Source: Acidisphaera sp. S103
GTDB taxonomy: Bacteria > Pseudomonadota > Alphaproteobacteria > Acetobacterales > Acetobacteraceae
Length of the DNA stretch: 64,000 bases
Direction of reading: 5' to 3'
NCBI RefSeq assembly: GCF_009765975.1
Contig: NZ_LMUJ01000065.1
Location: forward strand, 21,185 to 85,184
Under the pieces are notes generated by a model, which was not told the origin of the DNA, ran no database searches, and saw nothing but the letters and a program-made list of their open reading frames with translations. The position numbers and the translations under genes are program-made. Shown one piece after another: positions 26,762 to 37,400 of the stretch (positions are counted from its first letter, which is position 1; each line of letters opens with the position of its first letter).

Positions 26762-27322
26762 GGCCATCCTGAAAATCTGTGAACCTGCCCAAAAGGCGCT
26801 TCCCGGCAGGATGCAGTCCCCCATTAGTTTCGGCTGCGGACGAAGCGGCGCGTGTCGTCGGTCTTCCCCACCGACACCACGGCCCAGGGCGAATGACCGA
26901 TGCCGCTTCGCGCATCGACCAGGTTTCGGATCATCAGATAAACCAGCGTCGGGTTGAGCCTGCGCGCTGGCCAACCGTTGCGCGGGAATGAACTTAGGTC
27001 CCTGTATGTGGCAAATGATAGCTTTTGGTGCGCCGATGGCAGGTTCTTCGCCCTGGGGTGCCGGTGGACCAGGGGCAGGCGGCACTCAAGACCTTCGGGT
27101 CATCCGGCACCACTGATGATCTTCAAGGACAGGATCTGGTATCCCGCTTCGAGGCAACGCCCGCGAGGCACGCAAGGTGGCGCGATTATCTGGGCCAGTT
27201 GCCGCGGACCGACCGCGGGCGCGCAACGACATCTTCCCTGGGACGTTGAGGCGCTTTACGGCTTGCACGACGTTCTGGTCACTCAAGAGACTCCGAAGCA
27301 AGTGTGCGCCGGAACGAATGTT
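26762..27322. other. No recognised gene
   Basis: Several shadow frames but none with a family motif. A minus-strand piece near 27250-27300 (LSDQNVVQAVKRLNVPGK) has coding-like character but is too short to name. Confidence 0.3.
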
Positions 27323-28426
27323 CTATCGCGCGTCGAGCTGTTCGCGATTGCGCGCCGCCACACCGACGGGTGATCTGCTGGCCTTCCACCACGTCTTAAG
27401 GTGCTCGTTCATTGGTCGCTCGATAATGTGGTATGAAGCCAAGCCGACCAACACGCTGACCACAACTGGGATCAGTATGCAGATGGGCCGGGGCACGTCG
27501 AGTAAAACGTTTGTTTTGAGTATTCTAGCATAGGATATTATTACGAAAGTCTGGGTCAGGTATATTGAATACGATGCGTCGCCCATGGCCACAATACTCT
27601 TGCCGAGATATGTCTCGGGCGGACGGATGGAAAGTGCAAACACCAGCAATGCGACGGCTGGAACACCCCACAACAGGAAACGGATATTCGGGTCAAGTCC
27701 GGCGGTCCCGCCCTGGTCGCCCCCAATCCGCGGCCCGAAGGCACCAAGGACAATGCCCGCGATTCCGACCAATAAAGCTGCACGACCCAACCCATCAGGA
27801 ATATAGCCCCTTGTGTAGGCCGCGGCCACTGCAAAGCCGAAGCAGAACTCAAGCACCGTCGGATTACCAAGGTAACTTGCCTCGCTTGGAGGTAAAAACT
27901 GACAAATAATAACGATTAATGGTATAGAGAAGAGAGGCCCCAAAATACCAGAACGTCTTGTTCCAATCAAAAGCCAGAGCGCCAGGACTGCGTAGAAGTA
28001 CATTTCATAGTTGAGGGTCCATCCGAAGCCAATTACCACATTCGGAGTTGGCAAGAACAGCAATGACAAAGCAACGGACTCTCTGGTAATTTGCATGTGC
28101 CTATAAAGGCCGGTAAAATGAAGGAACACTATCGCTAGGGTGCATATCCAATACATTGGAACTATACGAATTATTCGTCTTATGAAGAAGTCCCCCGACA
28201 CGTTAGCTCGACCAAAACGGTTGTGGTTGGTGTAATACATGATGAAGCCGCTGATGACGAAGAAGATATCGACGCCACTGGCACCCATCACCACGAGTGG
28301 GGCCGGAATACCGTGTTCAAAGAGCGGCCGCGATTCCTTCAGAGAATGATGGCAGACTACCAAGAGCGCTGCCACCGCCCGCAAAATTTGCAAGCCCGTA
28401 AGGTTAGCCTTTTCACGCGATGCCAT
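27323..28426 (-). CDS. Acyltransferase 3 (OafA/YrhL type)
   Basis: Multispanning O-acyltransferase that decorates surface glycans with acetyl groups (family knowledge). 367 residues, about 10 membrane segments. Signature: LTGLQILRAVAALLVVCHHS (with the catalytic-type His), GASGVDIFFVISGFIMYY, FFIRRIIRIVPMYWICTL and the GWTLNYEMYFYAVLAL helix, ending in ERPMNEHLKTW. Base composition is markedly more AT-rich than its neighbours, which suggests separate acquisition. Alone in its direction; the upstream 170 bases are AT-rich and must contain the promoter. Confidence 0.92.
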   Translation of the reverse strand: MASREKANLTGLQILRAVAALLVVCHHSLKESRPLFEHGIPAPLVVMGASGVDIFFVISGFIMYYTNHNRFGRANVSGDFFIRRIIRIVPMYWICTLAIVFLHFTGLYRHMQITRESVALSLLFLPTPNVVIGFGWTLNYEMYFYAVLALWLLIGTRRSGILGPLFSIPLIVIICQFLPPSEASYLGNPTVLEFCFGFAVAAAYTRGYIPDGLGRAALLVGIAGIVLGAFGPRIGGDQGGTAGLDPNIRFLLWGVPAVALLVFALSIRPPETYLGKSIVAMGDASYSIYLTQTFVIISYARILKTNVLLDVPRPICILIPVVVSVLVGLASYHIIERPMNEHLKTWWKASRSPVGVAARNREQLDAR

Positions 28427-28599
28427 GGTTCATGCGCGTACGCGTATTGATACGTGGTTGATAGATTACAATAAGGATTAGGCTTAATTATCCACAGGCC
28501 TCCGATCGGATGAAGTCTCGGCTAGTACGTATCTAACAGTAACAAAATCTTAACGGTGCGTCACAATAGAACGTTTCTAGGAGAGTTGATAATTCGCAA

Positions 28600-28998
28600 T
28601 TATTGAGTTCGAAGCAGGCCGACAACCCGCTCTGGCTCGTTTTGGGAAGTCAGATCAAGCGCGGCCAGCGTCCGGTTGATCAGCCCCTGTGCTTGCCGCG
28701 ACTTGATGGATATCAAGCGAGCATATCTGCAGTCCCGTGTGCCGTATCGCAACAGAGGCTCTCCTGAACCAGAATGCGACAGACTTGCATCCTGCGAATA
28801 GGTTTGCAGAGACATCAACATCCGTCCCCCGGGTGTATCGAAACCAAAGCGATGTAAGTGGTAATTGAACGGGAGTGCAAAGACCGAGTCTTCAATGCCG
28901 CGTTGACATACCGGGTGGCAGCTTCCGCCACGTATCTGTAGAGAATTTTCCAAGAACGTGCTGGTGTCGTGTAATCTTGTATCGTAACAAGATGGCAT
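28600..28998 (-). CDS. Hypothetical protein
   Basis: 132 residues from the ATG at 28998, behind CTGGAGGAA; the frame continues upstream but that part is antisense to nothing and weakly coding. It includes FGFDTPGGRMLMSLQTYSQD, LLRYGTRDCRYARLISIKSRQ and ends LDLTSQNEPERVVGLLRTQ. Four Cys residues occur in the first half. No family recognised. Confidence 0.45.
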   Translation of the reverse strand: MPSCYDTRLHDTSTFLENSLQIRGGSCHPVCQRGIEDSVFALPFNYHLHRFGFDTPGGRMLMSLQTYSQDASLSHSGSGEPLLRYGTRDCRYARLISIKSRQAQGLINRTLAALDLTSQNEPERVVGLLRTQ

Positions 28999-29026
28999 TT
29001 CCTCCAGGATAGAGTTACGGGTTACC

Positions 29027-29280
29027 CTAGACACGGTCCTGCGCATCAAAGCGCATAGCGTGCGGGAAGCGGAACATTCCGGCGCCCCAGGACATGAGGA
29101 AATCGCCATTGCTGTCGAAGATCAATACGGGATGTTCGTTGGAACGATTGAAGCAGAACACGCGGTCCCGCGAGTCAACGCCCGCGGCCGCGGGCTTCAT
29201 CTCGATGCCCGGCGGCACGCGGGCCCAATTCTCGTTCACATCATAGGTCTATTTGCCGCTGCCGACGATCTGTTCCATCA
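29027..29280 (-). pseudogene. NHL-repeat beta-propeller N-terminal fragment
   Basis: ATG at 29280 behind GGGAGG gives MEQIVGSGK, then a TAG stop where TAC would read TYDVNENWARVPPGIE, and on to VDSRDRVFCFNRSNEHPVLIFD and FRFPHAMRFDAQDRV. This is the first blade of an NHL-type propeller related to peptidyl-amidating lyases; the remaining blades are gone. Nonsense plus truncation mark it as dead. Confidence 0.7.
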
Positions 29281-29832
29281 AGACCTCCCATAGCGCGTCA
29301 GCACGCTAACCAATTCTTGTCTCGTCACCTGTGCACTAACCCAGCGAGCAGGACATGGACAGCAACCCACCGACTTCGGTTTGTCAATCTCGCTGCTGGG
29401 GAGAGGATGATCGCCACAACGCCGTTCCAGCGCAACATTGGCTAGCCAACCTGGATGAAGCGAACAACGATTGGAGAGTGCAGTAAGGTTCAACGGTTAA
29501 ACGGCCGGACCGGACTAGCCGGTCGTATTGACCGGTCCACGATCGAGTACGGCGTTTGCTTGCGGGTTTAGGTGGCCCAGTCCGCGATGTCGCACTTGCG
29601 CGCAAATCAGACGTCGGGCCTACTCTTCGCATACCTAAAAAGCGGACGGAATTTCCTGTGACGGGTGAAGAACTGGGAGAATGTCTCCTGGCGCACGTCG
29701 CGGAGTGTCAATCAGCGCGGCAACGGGATCCTGCATCCCTTCTTCGGCCATCAGCGCCGAGTGTGCTGGTCGCACGGCCTGTAGGATGGCGGAAGCGGTC
29801 GGGCTGACGTCTCGCGAAGGGAGAAAGGCAGC
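29281..29832. other. No recognised gene
   Basis: A plus-strand frame at 29556-29807 (GEELGECLLAHVAECQSARQ) has some coding feel but no family. Upstream of the SRAP gene lies AAGGGAGAAAGG as its ribosome binding site. Confidence 0.3.
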
Positions 29833-30504
29833 GTGTGTAATCTCTATTCCCTGAATTCTGATCAGGCGACCATGCGCCAGTTGTTCGATGTGGCGGTCGA
29901 CGACATCGGCAACTGGGATGTGCAGTTCGGCGTGTTTCCGGATTATAGCGCGCCCATTGTGCGTCAGTCTCCTCAGGGGCGAGAACTTGCCCTCGCACGT
30001 TGGGGCATGCCCACGCCGCCGGAATATCTCGCAGGCAAGAAGACCGACCCCGGGGTGACCAATATCCGCAATACCGGATCACCTCACTGGCGGCGATGGC
30101 TGGGGGTCGAGAGCCGTTGCCTGGTGCCCTTCACTTCATTTGCGGAGCCGGACAACGGAACATTCGGCGGCCGCGCGCCGGTGTGGTTCGCGGAAGCCGA
30201 GGCCCGGCCGTTGGCGTGCTTCGCCGGGATCTGCCTTCGCGGATGGACATCCGTCCGGAAGGTGAAAGAGGGTGAAGTTGCGGCCGACCTCTATGGGTTT
30301 CTCACGACCAAGCCGAATGCCGAAGTCGGGGCGATCCACCCCAAGGCCATGCCGGTGATTTTGAGGACCGCGGAGGAACGTGACCTTTGGATGCGGGCGC
30401 CGTGGGCCGAGGCGAAGGCTCTGCAGCGGCCTCTGCCTGATGGGGCGTTGCGGTTCGTGGCGCAGGGTCAGAAGCAGGACGGCGAGCCAACTGTCCTGGC
30501 ATAA
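29833..30504 (+). CDS. SRAP-domain protein (HMCES/YedK family)
   Basis: Binds abasic sites in single-stranded DNA and forms a protective thiazolidine crosslink through Cys2 (family knowledge). The GTG start places Cys at position 2 (MCNLYS). Other active-site landmarks are Asn77 (TNIRN), Glu105 (FAEPDNG) and His169 ([10 protein letters not shown]). 223 residues, a normal length. Strong ribosome binding site. A fragment of a close paralogue occurs at 14075-14310. SRAP genes are frequent near mobile and stress loci. No SOS box could be recognised. Confidence 0.93.
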   Translation: MCNLYSLNSDQATMRQLFDVAVDDIGNWDVQFGVFPDYSAPIVRQSPQGRELALARWGMPTPPEYLAGKKTDPGVTNIRNTGSPHWRRWLGVESRCLVPFTSFAEPDNGTFGGRAPVWFAEAEARPLACFAGICLRGWTSVRKVKEGEVAADLYGFLTTKPNAEVGAIHPKAMPVILRTAEERDLWMRAPWAEAKALQRPLPDGALRFVAQGQKQDGEPTVLA

Positions 30505-30690
30505 TCTCGAAGGTGTTTAAGCAGGGTTTGCTTCCCGGCAACGGGATTGCAATTGTCTTTTGTCCAGCCTTGGATCCCTGATCATCCGCGCTGCTCTGGC
30601 GGTCCGGGGCGGGCTCCAGGATCGGGCCCTGCCCCAGCGTCCCGGCACGCGATTTCATCTTGTCGGCAGCGGACTGGACCAGTCGTGCGC

Positions 30691-30743
30691 GGCGCACGGC
30701 ACACGGCGCACGGCGCACGGCGCACGGCGCACGGCGCACGGCG
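30691..30743. repeat. Seven-bp tandem repeat GGCGCAC
   Basis: Seven units plus a partial one in a row; unit two is GGCACAC. It lies in the 308-bp gap between the SRAP gene and the MFS gene 3' end. The repeat could change length by slippage. It codes for nothing I can support. Confidence 0.9.
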
Positions 30744-30812
30744 CTGCAGAGCCATAGGAGGTTGCTATTCGTGTCGAGGTTTATTTCGACGACCGCCGGA
30801 AATAGATCTGAG

Positions 30813-32420
30813 CTAAATCGGATGACGGCAGTCCACAATCATACAGGGTTGAATGGTCACTGTCTGAGGCTTGCGGTTGCGCAGGAGCAGTAAGGTCACG
30901 ATTGCCGTGAATCCGGCCATCACAGAGCCCATAACCATCGCCGTCGCAAAGCCGTTGGCGTAAGCCAAGACGGCTTCCTCATGAATCGATGTCGTGGCTC
31001 CGGTCGAAGCACCAGCGACGAGATCCGAGAGATCACCTGACGTTAATTGCCGACTGAGTGTTTCCGCCGCGTGTTCGGTGAGGCCGTTCAGACGTGCCAA
31101 TGGCACGAACACATTATGGGAGCGATCTGCCAAAATCGTGCCTAGCAACGCGACGCCGACGAGGAGGCCAACGAAACGAGCTGTTGCTGCCATGCCAGAG
31201 GCCATCCCGGCTCGCTCATCAGGTACGGCCGATTGGACCGCTTTGACGGTGAGGCCATTAAGGAGCCCCGCGCCGCACCCGGCAAGCGCAATTCCGACCG
31301 CAAACCAGGGATAGGGTAAAGTCGCCCGGCTTACGATCGAAATTGCCGCCTCGCCGAAAGCCCCGAGGCCCAGACCAAACGCGAGCATGGACGCCATCGA
31401 CATGTGCCTGGCAAGGCGCGCGGCAAATTGAGGTGCGACGACCATAGGCAGTGCAAATGGGATCATCGCCAGACCGGCATCGATTGGAGCCAGACCGTAA
31501 ACAGTTTGCAGGTAGAGCGGTAATAGGAAAATCAGGACCTGCATAGCTGCGCCATACCCAGCCATGGTCAGCAATCCGCCGACGAAGGCGCGGCTCCTGA
31601 ACAATGTAAGATCGACCATTGCGCTCTCGTTGCGGCTCTCAAGCCAGAGGAACAACGCCAGGAGGATGGCGACACCAACGAGCTGGACCAACAGTCCCCG
31701 ATTGAATAGCCCCGTGTCGTTTGCCGCGATCAGTGCGTGAACGAGTAATGCAAGCGCGAAACCGAAGCTTATGGCCCCGGAAAGATCGAGGCCTCGAGCC
31801 TCGGGATCGCGCGATTCCTTAATATTATAGAAAGTGGCTACCAACAGAGCGGCACAGATTGGTCCGTTGATTAGAAAAATTGGTCGCCATCCTAACAGCT
31901 GGGTGATGATGCCACCCGCGATCGGCCCGGACGCGAGCGCGACACCGATGCTCGCTCCCCAAATCGCAAAAGCCCTGGCCCGCTCGGCACCTTCGAAATC
32001 ATGGGAAACGATGGCCAAAGACGATGTCAGCAGAAGGGCGGCACCAGCTCCTTGCAGGCCGCGGCTGAGCTCTAGAATCGTTAACGACGGGGCCAGGCCG
32101 CAGGCGATCGAGGCGATGGCGAAAATCGTAAGACCCGTCGCCATGGCGCGCCTACGACCGTGCAGGTCTGAGTAGCTCCCGGCGGCAAGAAGACACGCGC
32201 AAAACACCAGAACATAGGCACTTACGACCCACTGTAGACCCGCGAAACTCGTTTCGAAAGACCGGCCGATCGCCAGCAGTGACACGGCGACAATGTTGGA
32301 ATCGAGCATAATCAGTGATGAGACAAGGGAAACGGTAATGATTGGAGTCAGCTTTTGCGAAGCGGACCCATTACCTTGTCGGGCACCTATGATCGGGGTT
32401 TTCTGCATCGGGTTGCTCAT
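30813..32420 (-). CDS. DHA2-family MFS multidrug exporter (14 TM)
   Basis: 535 residues, about 14 membrane segments, EmrB/QacA style. Motifs: SLIMLDSNIVAVSLLAIGRSF in helix 1 (with the D-x-x-I/T-V-N/A pattern), GSYSDLHGRRRAM (motif A), SRGLQGAGAALLLTSSL (motif B) and SGPIAGGIITQLLGWRPIF (motif C, antiporter). Start ATG at 32420. It is divergent from the YdcZ-RND operon, with a 324-bp gap. Proton-driven export of hydrophobic or cationic compounds is expected; there is no EmrA-like adaptor in the same direction. Confidence 0.93.
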   Translation of the reverse strand: MSNPMQKTPIIGARQGNGSASQKLTPIITVSLVSSLIMLDSNIVAVSLLAIGRSFETSFAGLQWVVSAYVLVFCACLLAAGSYSDLHGRRRAMATGLTIFAIASIACGLAPSLTILELSRGLQGAGAALLLTSSLAIVSHDFEGAERARAFAIWGASIGVALASGPIAGGIITQLLGWRPIFLINGPICAALLVATFYNIKESRDPEARGLDLSGAISFGFALALLVHALIAANDTGLFNRGLLVQLVGVAILLALFLWLESRNESAMVDLTLFRSRAFVGGLLTMAGYGAAMQVLIFLLPLYLQTVYGLAPIDAGLAMIPFALPMVVAPQFAARLARHMSMASMLAFGLGLGAFGEAAISIVSRATLPYPWFAVGIALAGCGAGLLNGLTVKAVQSAVPDERAGMASGMAATARFVGLLVGVALLGTILADRSHNVFVPLARLNGLTEHAAETLSRQLTSGDLSDLVAGASTGATTSIHEEAVLAYANGFATAMVMGSVMAGFTAIVTLLLLRNRKPQTVTIQPCMIVDCRHPI

Positions 32421-32744
32421 TCAGGCGGACCTCATGTATCGCAGCGCAACTTTGGCCGCACAGTGAGTTTTACACGCGCCACCGGCGGACGGGTCTGGCC
32501 AGCATGACGAATGAACGATTGAGCACCAATCAAGGACTTCTTGCGCGGCCGTCGTCTGCGAGATGCCGCATCAGTCGCACGGAATCCGATTTTTGACGCC
32601 ATTAGGCCAGATAGGCCGATCAGTCGGTGCCATCGCGTTGACCTGCTGAGCTCTTCCAACTTCAACGGACGCAGCGATCGCAGATCTTGCTCGCCCTGGA
32701 CTGACACCTGCCCGGCGAGCAGGACAACGGAAAGACGGAACCTC
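32421..32744. promoter_or_regulatory. Divergent gap between MFS exporter and RND operon
   Basis: 324 bases with promoters for both directions. Frames crossing it are Arg/Ser-rich and without motif. No operator or local regulator gene was identified. Confidence 0.3.
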
Positions 32745-33218
32745 ATGTTCAATGCAATCGGCTACGCCGCCTGGGCGTTCCTGGCGGGAGCATCAATCCC
32801 CGTGATGGCAATTCTCAACGCGCGCGCCGCCCGCATCCTTGGAGGTGCGGTGTCAGCGACGATCCTGCTTCTCATCGTCGGACTTGTCACGGCGGTTGCC
32901 TTGACGCCGATCTTTCGATCGCCGGTCCCAAAGATCGGCCTGCTCGCAAGCATGCCTGTCCCGCTCTATATGGGCGGAGTCATCGTCGCGCTTTACATCA
33001 TGAGCGTCACCGCACTGGCGCCACGTTTCGGCGTCGCAAATACAGTGCTATTCGTGGTCTGTGCTCAGATCGCCGCCGCGGCCGTGATAGATGCGTGGGG
33101 ACTGTTCGGAGCGGCGGTAAGACCAGTAACACTTATGCGCGCCGGAGGAATATCGATCGCTATCCTCGGGGTGGTCCTCTCCCAGCTTGGATCGTCGAGC
33201 GTGGGATCAGTCCGATGA
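32745..33218 (+). CDS. YdcZ/DUF606-type small DMT transporter
   Basis: 157 residues, five hydrophobic segments: AAWAFLAGASIPVMAILNAR, ILLLIVGLVTAVAL, PLYMGGVIVALYIMSVTAL, GVANTVLFVVCAQIAAAAV and ISIAILGVVLSQLG. The conserved G-x-x-x-P-x-x-x-x-x-N-A-R start is typical of the family. The true start is the ATG at 32745 (GGAAAGACGGAACC upstream), although the frame is open to 32541. Its TGA overlaps the adaptor start (ATGA), so it is coupled to the RND genes. Substrate unknown. Confidence 0.85.
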   Translation: MFNAIGYAAWAFLAGASIPVMAILNARAARILGGAVSATILLLIVGLVTAVALTPIFRSPVPKIGLLASMPVPLYMGGVIVALYIMSVTALAPRFGVANTVLFVVCAQIAAAAVIDAWGLFGAAVRPVTLMRAGGISIAILGVVLSQLGSSSVGSVR

Positions 33219-34480
33219 ACACGGACGAGCAAACAAGCCACCAGAATACCGCCTCCGCCAGGGAGAGCTCGCGGAACAGCTCCGCAACGGGTTGGGATAG
33301 ACCCGATCCTCCTAAACGTGCACCTCGCAGATCTGCACTGTTGATGGTCATCGCAGTGACGCTCGTGGGGGGGGTCGTTGGGCTTTTCTGGGAGCGCCAG
33401 TCCCGCGGGCCAACGATTGCTGCGACACCTTCTACCGCTCCGGACGTTACCGTCAATCTGCCGATTGCGAAAACTGTAGCAAATCGAACGGGATTTCTGG
33501 GTCAGTTTTCCGCTGTCGATGCAGTCGAAATCCGTGCGCAGGTCGGTGGGGTTCTGACAGGGATCGAATTCAAGGACGGCCAAGTCGTCAAGAAAGGCGA
33601 TCCGCTGTTTGTCATTGATCCACGACCCTACGAAATCCGACTCACGACAGCCGTTGCTGCAGTGCGTACGGCCGAGGCACAAGCAGATTTGGCACAGAGT
33701 GAACTGTGGCGGGCACAGCAGCTCAAACAAACAAACTTCGGCACCGCGGAAAGCGTGGACCAGCGTATTTCCGACCTCCGTGTCGCTAACGCAGCAGTCG
33801 ATACTGCCAACAGCAACGTCCGGAATGCGACCCTCGATTTTGAGTATTCCCACGTGGCCGCACCGTTCACAGGGCGAGTCAGTAATCATCGCGTCTCGAT
33901 CGGCAGTCTGATCAGCGGCAGCCGCGCCGGGACCAGCCCGACAACCCTACTGACCACGATCGTCTCCACTGATCCAATTTACCTCAACTTTGACATGAGC
34001 GAGAATGACTATCTCGCCTTCGCTCGCGCCCATCCCGATGGAGAATTGGAGGAGCAGGTCGATTTCCGTCTGGGTGATGAGGAGACGGAGACACGGCGCG
34101 GTAGCCTTGACTTCATCGACAACACGATTGATCGGGCGTCTGGGACAATCCACGCCCGCGCAACAGCCCCTAACCCAGACGGGTTCCTCAAACCAGGTTC
34201 ATTCGCGAGGCTAAGCCTCGTAACTGGGCAACCGCGTCCGTCGCTCCTTGTCCCCGAGACGGCGCTGCAACTGGACCAATCAAACCACGTCCTGATGACA
34301 GTTGCCGCGGATGACACCGTCGTGGCCAAAGTCGTCACTGTTGGAGACCTTGATGGCGGCATGCGTGTGATCACGGGAGGCCTTCTTGCGACCGATCGCG
34401 TCATCGTTGACGGCCTTGTACGCGCGATTCCGGGGCAGAAGGTTGCGCCTCGCAAGGCGCCGGTGGCACCGAAGGGCTGA
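33215..34480 (+). CDS. RND efflux periplasmic adaptor (AcrA/MexA type)
   Basis: 421 residues. One membrane anchor (LLMVIAVTLVGGVVGLFW, ~46-63) after a charged, Ser-rich N-terminus. Lipoyl half-motifs are seen in RAQVGGVLTGIEFKDGQVVKKGDPLFVIDP and VAAPFTGRVSNHRVSIGSLI, with a coiled-coil hairpin between them (TAEAQADLAQSELWRAQQ, LRVANAAVDTANSNVRN). A beta-barrel and membrane-proximal region follow (PNPDGFLKPGSFARLSLV). Links the pump to an outer-membrane channel; no such channel gene is present in the window. Five bases separate it from the pump gene. Confidence 0.93.
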   Translation: MNTDEQTSHQNTASARESSRNSSATGWDRPDPPKRAPRRSALLMVIAVTLVGGVVGLFWERQSRGPTIAATPSTAPDVTVNLPIAKTVANRTGFLGQFSAVDAVEIRAQVGGVLTGIEFKDGQVVKKGDPLFVIDPRPYEIRLTTAVAAVRTAEAQADLAQSELWRAQQLKQTNFGTAESVDQRISDLRVANAAVDTANSNVRNATLDFEYSHVAAPFTGRVSNHRVSIGSLISGSRAGTSPTTLLTTIVSTDPIYLNFDMSENDYLAFARAHPDGELEEQVDFRLGDEETETRRGSLDFIDNTIDRASGTIHARATAPNPDGFLKPGSFARLSLVTGQPRPSLLVPETALQLDQSNHVLMTVAADDTVVAKVVTVGDLDGGMRVITGGLLATDRVIVDGLVRAIPGQKVAPRKAPVAPKG

Positions 34481-34485
34481 GCGCC

Positions 34486-37400
34486 ATGAAATTCACACAT
34501 ACCTTCATTGATCGGCCCATTCTGGCGGTCGTTGTCAGTGTCTTCATCGTGATGATCGGACTTGCTGCGCTGGTGTCCCTGCCAGTCGCACAATACCCGA
34601 ATATCGTTCCTCCTACGATTCAGGTAACGACGATTTATCCCGGCGCGTCGGCCGATGTCGTTGCCAAGACCGTCGCGACGCCGCTCGAACAGCAGATCAA
34701 TGGCGTCGAGAACATGCTCTATATGGCAAGTCAGTCGACCGGCGACGGAAAGCTGACCATCACAGTGACCTTCCGGATTGGCACTGATTTGAATACGGCG
34801 CAGGTTTTAACTCAGAATCGTGTCACCACGGCTCTCGCGCGTTTACCCGATGATGTTCAGCATCAGGGCGTCGACGTCCGCAAGTCGACGCCCAACATCC
34901 TTCTCATCGTTCATCTAATTTCACCTAATGGAACTCGAAATCAGAGTTACCTCTCCAACTACGCGACACTGCATATTCGTGACGTTCTCGCCCGGCTTCC
35001 AGGAGTGGGCGACGTGCAAGTCGCAAGCCCGCGTGACTATGCCATGCGGATCTGGATCGACCCGGACAAGGCCGCCGCCTATGATTTGGCCGCAGGGGAC
35101 ATTGTCGCGGCGTTGCGCGCGCAGAACGTGCAGGTATCGGCGGGCATCTTGAACCAACCGCCGACACCTGGGCCAGGAGCCTTCCAGCTTAACATCGCGA
35201 CTCTAGGAAGGCTCTCCACCCCTGCAGAGTTTGGCACCATCATCATTAAGAACGACGGGCAAGGGCATATCACGCGGGTTCGGGATGTAGCTCGGGTGGA
35301 GATTGGCGCCGCCGACTACGGGACAGCGGCCTATTTGGATACGAGCCGCGCAACCCCGATATTTGTGTACGCCCTCCCGGGTGCGAACTCACTGAGCGTC
35401 GAGAAGGCTGTGCTGTCCGAGACGAAGTCGCTGTCCCGTGGCTTTCCACAAGATGTTGCCTACCAGGTGATCTACGATCCGACCGAATTCATCCAGCAGT
35501 CAGTCAACGAGGTGATGAAAACAATAGGGATTGCCATCCTCCTCGTTGTCGTTGTGGTGGTGGTATTCCTCCAGTCATGGCAAGCGTCTTTGATTCCCGT
35601 GATCGCCATCCCGGTGTCACTCATTGGAACCATGGCAATCCTGGCTCTCGTCGGTTTCTCTCTTAACAACCTTTCCCTATTCGGCGTTGTCCTCGCGGTT
35701 GGCATTGTCGTCGATGACGCCATCGTCGTCGTCGAAAACGTCGAGCGCAACATTCGCGCAGGCATGACACCTAAGGACGCCGCCCATAAAACCATGGACG
35801 AGGTTGGAGGCGCGATCGTCGCTATTGCGCTGACGCTCTGCGCCGTGTTCCTGCCCGCGGCGTTCTTGCCGGGTATCTCGGGACTATTCTTTCAGCAATT
35901 TGCGGTGACGATAGCGGCCTCCACGGCGATTTCGTGCGTCGTATCTTTGACCATGAGTCCGGCTCTCAGCGCTCTCCTTTTCCATGCGGCTCTGAAGTCG
36001 CCTCCTCGGCGGCGCGTTCTTCCGATCCGGATTGTTGGCGTTTTCTTCGCGGGCTTTAATCGCGTGTTCGACCGTCTAGCGCATGGCTACGCCCGGATGA
36101 CGGCCGGGTTCGTGCGCCGACTCGGGCTCATGGTCATGCTTTACGCCGTTCTGATCGGTCTCACGGGTTATCAGTTCGCGCGTGCCCCGACTGGTTTCAT
36201 ACCAGAACAAGACCAGAGCTACCTGATCACCGTTCTCCAATTGCCTGCGGGCGCGACCCTGGCGAGGACCGAGGGCGTAGTGCGCCAGGTCGCGGACATC
36301 GTACAGCACACTCCGGGGGTCTCGCATGCGGTGCCATTCGTTGCACTAGACGCTACAACTTTCACAGAAGCCTCAAACAGCGCGACGGTCTTCTCGAAGT
36401 TGGCCCCTTTCGAAGAGCGTGCCCGGTTGGGGCTGACCGCACCAAGAGTCCTGGCGAGCCTGAGGGCTCGTCTTGCGGGTATTCAGAGCGCCGCTGTTTT
36501 CTCGATCGCGCCGCCCCCAGTACAGGGCATCGGAAACGCTGGCGGCTTCAAAATGATGATCGAGGATCGCGCCAATCGGGGTCCGGAGGCGCTCGAAAGG
36601 GCGGCCCAGGCGGTCGCAACCGCGGCAAACAAGGATCCGGCGTTGGCAGGTGTCTTCACGTTGTTCAATACGCGGGCACCATCGGTTTATGCTGATATCG
36701 ACAGAGAGCGAGCGGAGAAGCTTGGCGTCACGCCACATGACGTCTTTGAAGCAATGCAGACCTATTTGGGTTCTACCTATATCAATGACTTCAACTATCT
36801 GGGCCGGACCTACCAGGTTATCGCCCAGGCGGACGGCGCATTTCGTCAGCGCCTTGCTGACATCGGCCGCCTGCGCATGCGCAACACGGCTGGCCAGATG
36901 GTGCCGATCGATACTGTCGCTCGCCTTAGGGGGATAACGTCGCCTTACCGTGTCCCGCACTACAACCTATATCCGGCTGCGGAAGTGCTCGGCGGCGCAG
37001 CACCCTCCGTCGCATCTGGAACGGCGCTTGCGCACATGGAGCAGATCGCTGCCTCCGTCTTACCGTCAGGATTTGGTTTCGAATGGACTGAGCTCGCCTA
37101 TCAGGAGCAGCAACGCGGCACTCCTACGCTAGCCGTCTTTGCCGCGGCAGCTTTGTTCGTCTTCCTGGTCCTCGCTGGGCAATATGAGAGTCTAAGCCTT
37201 CCCCTGGCAGTGATTCTGATATTACCCATGTGCCTTCTGGCGGCTGTGACCGGCCTTCAGCTGCGAGGCGTCCCGATCAACATTCTTGCGCAGATTGGCT
37301 TTGTCGTTCTTGTGGGTCTTGCGGCCAAGAACGCCATCTTGATTGTGGAGTTCGCTAGGCAGGCCGAGACTGAAGGAGCCGAGGCGGCCGACGCAGCCAT

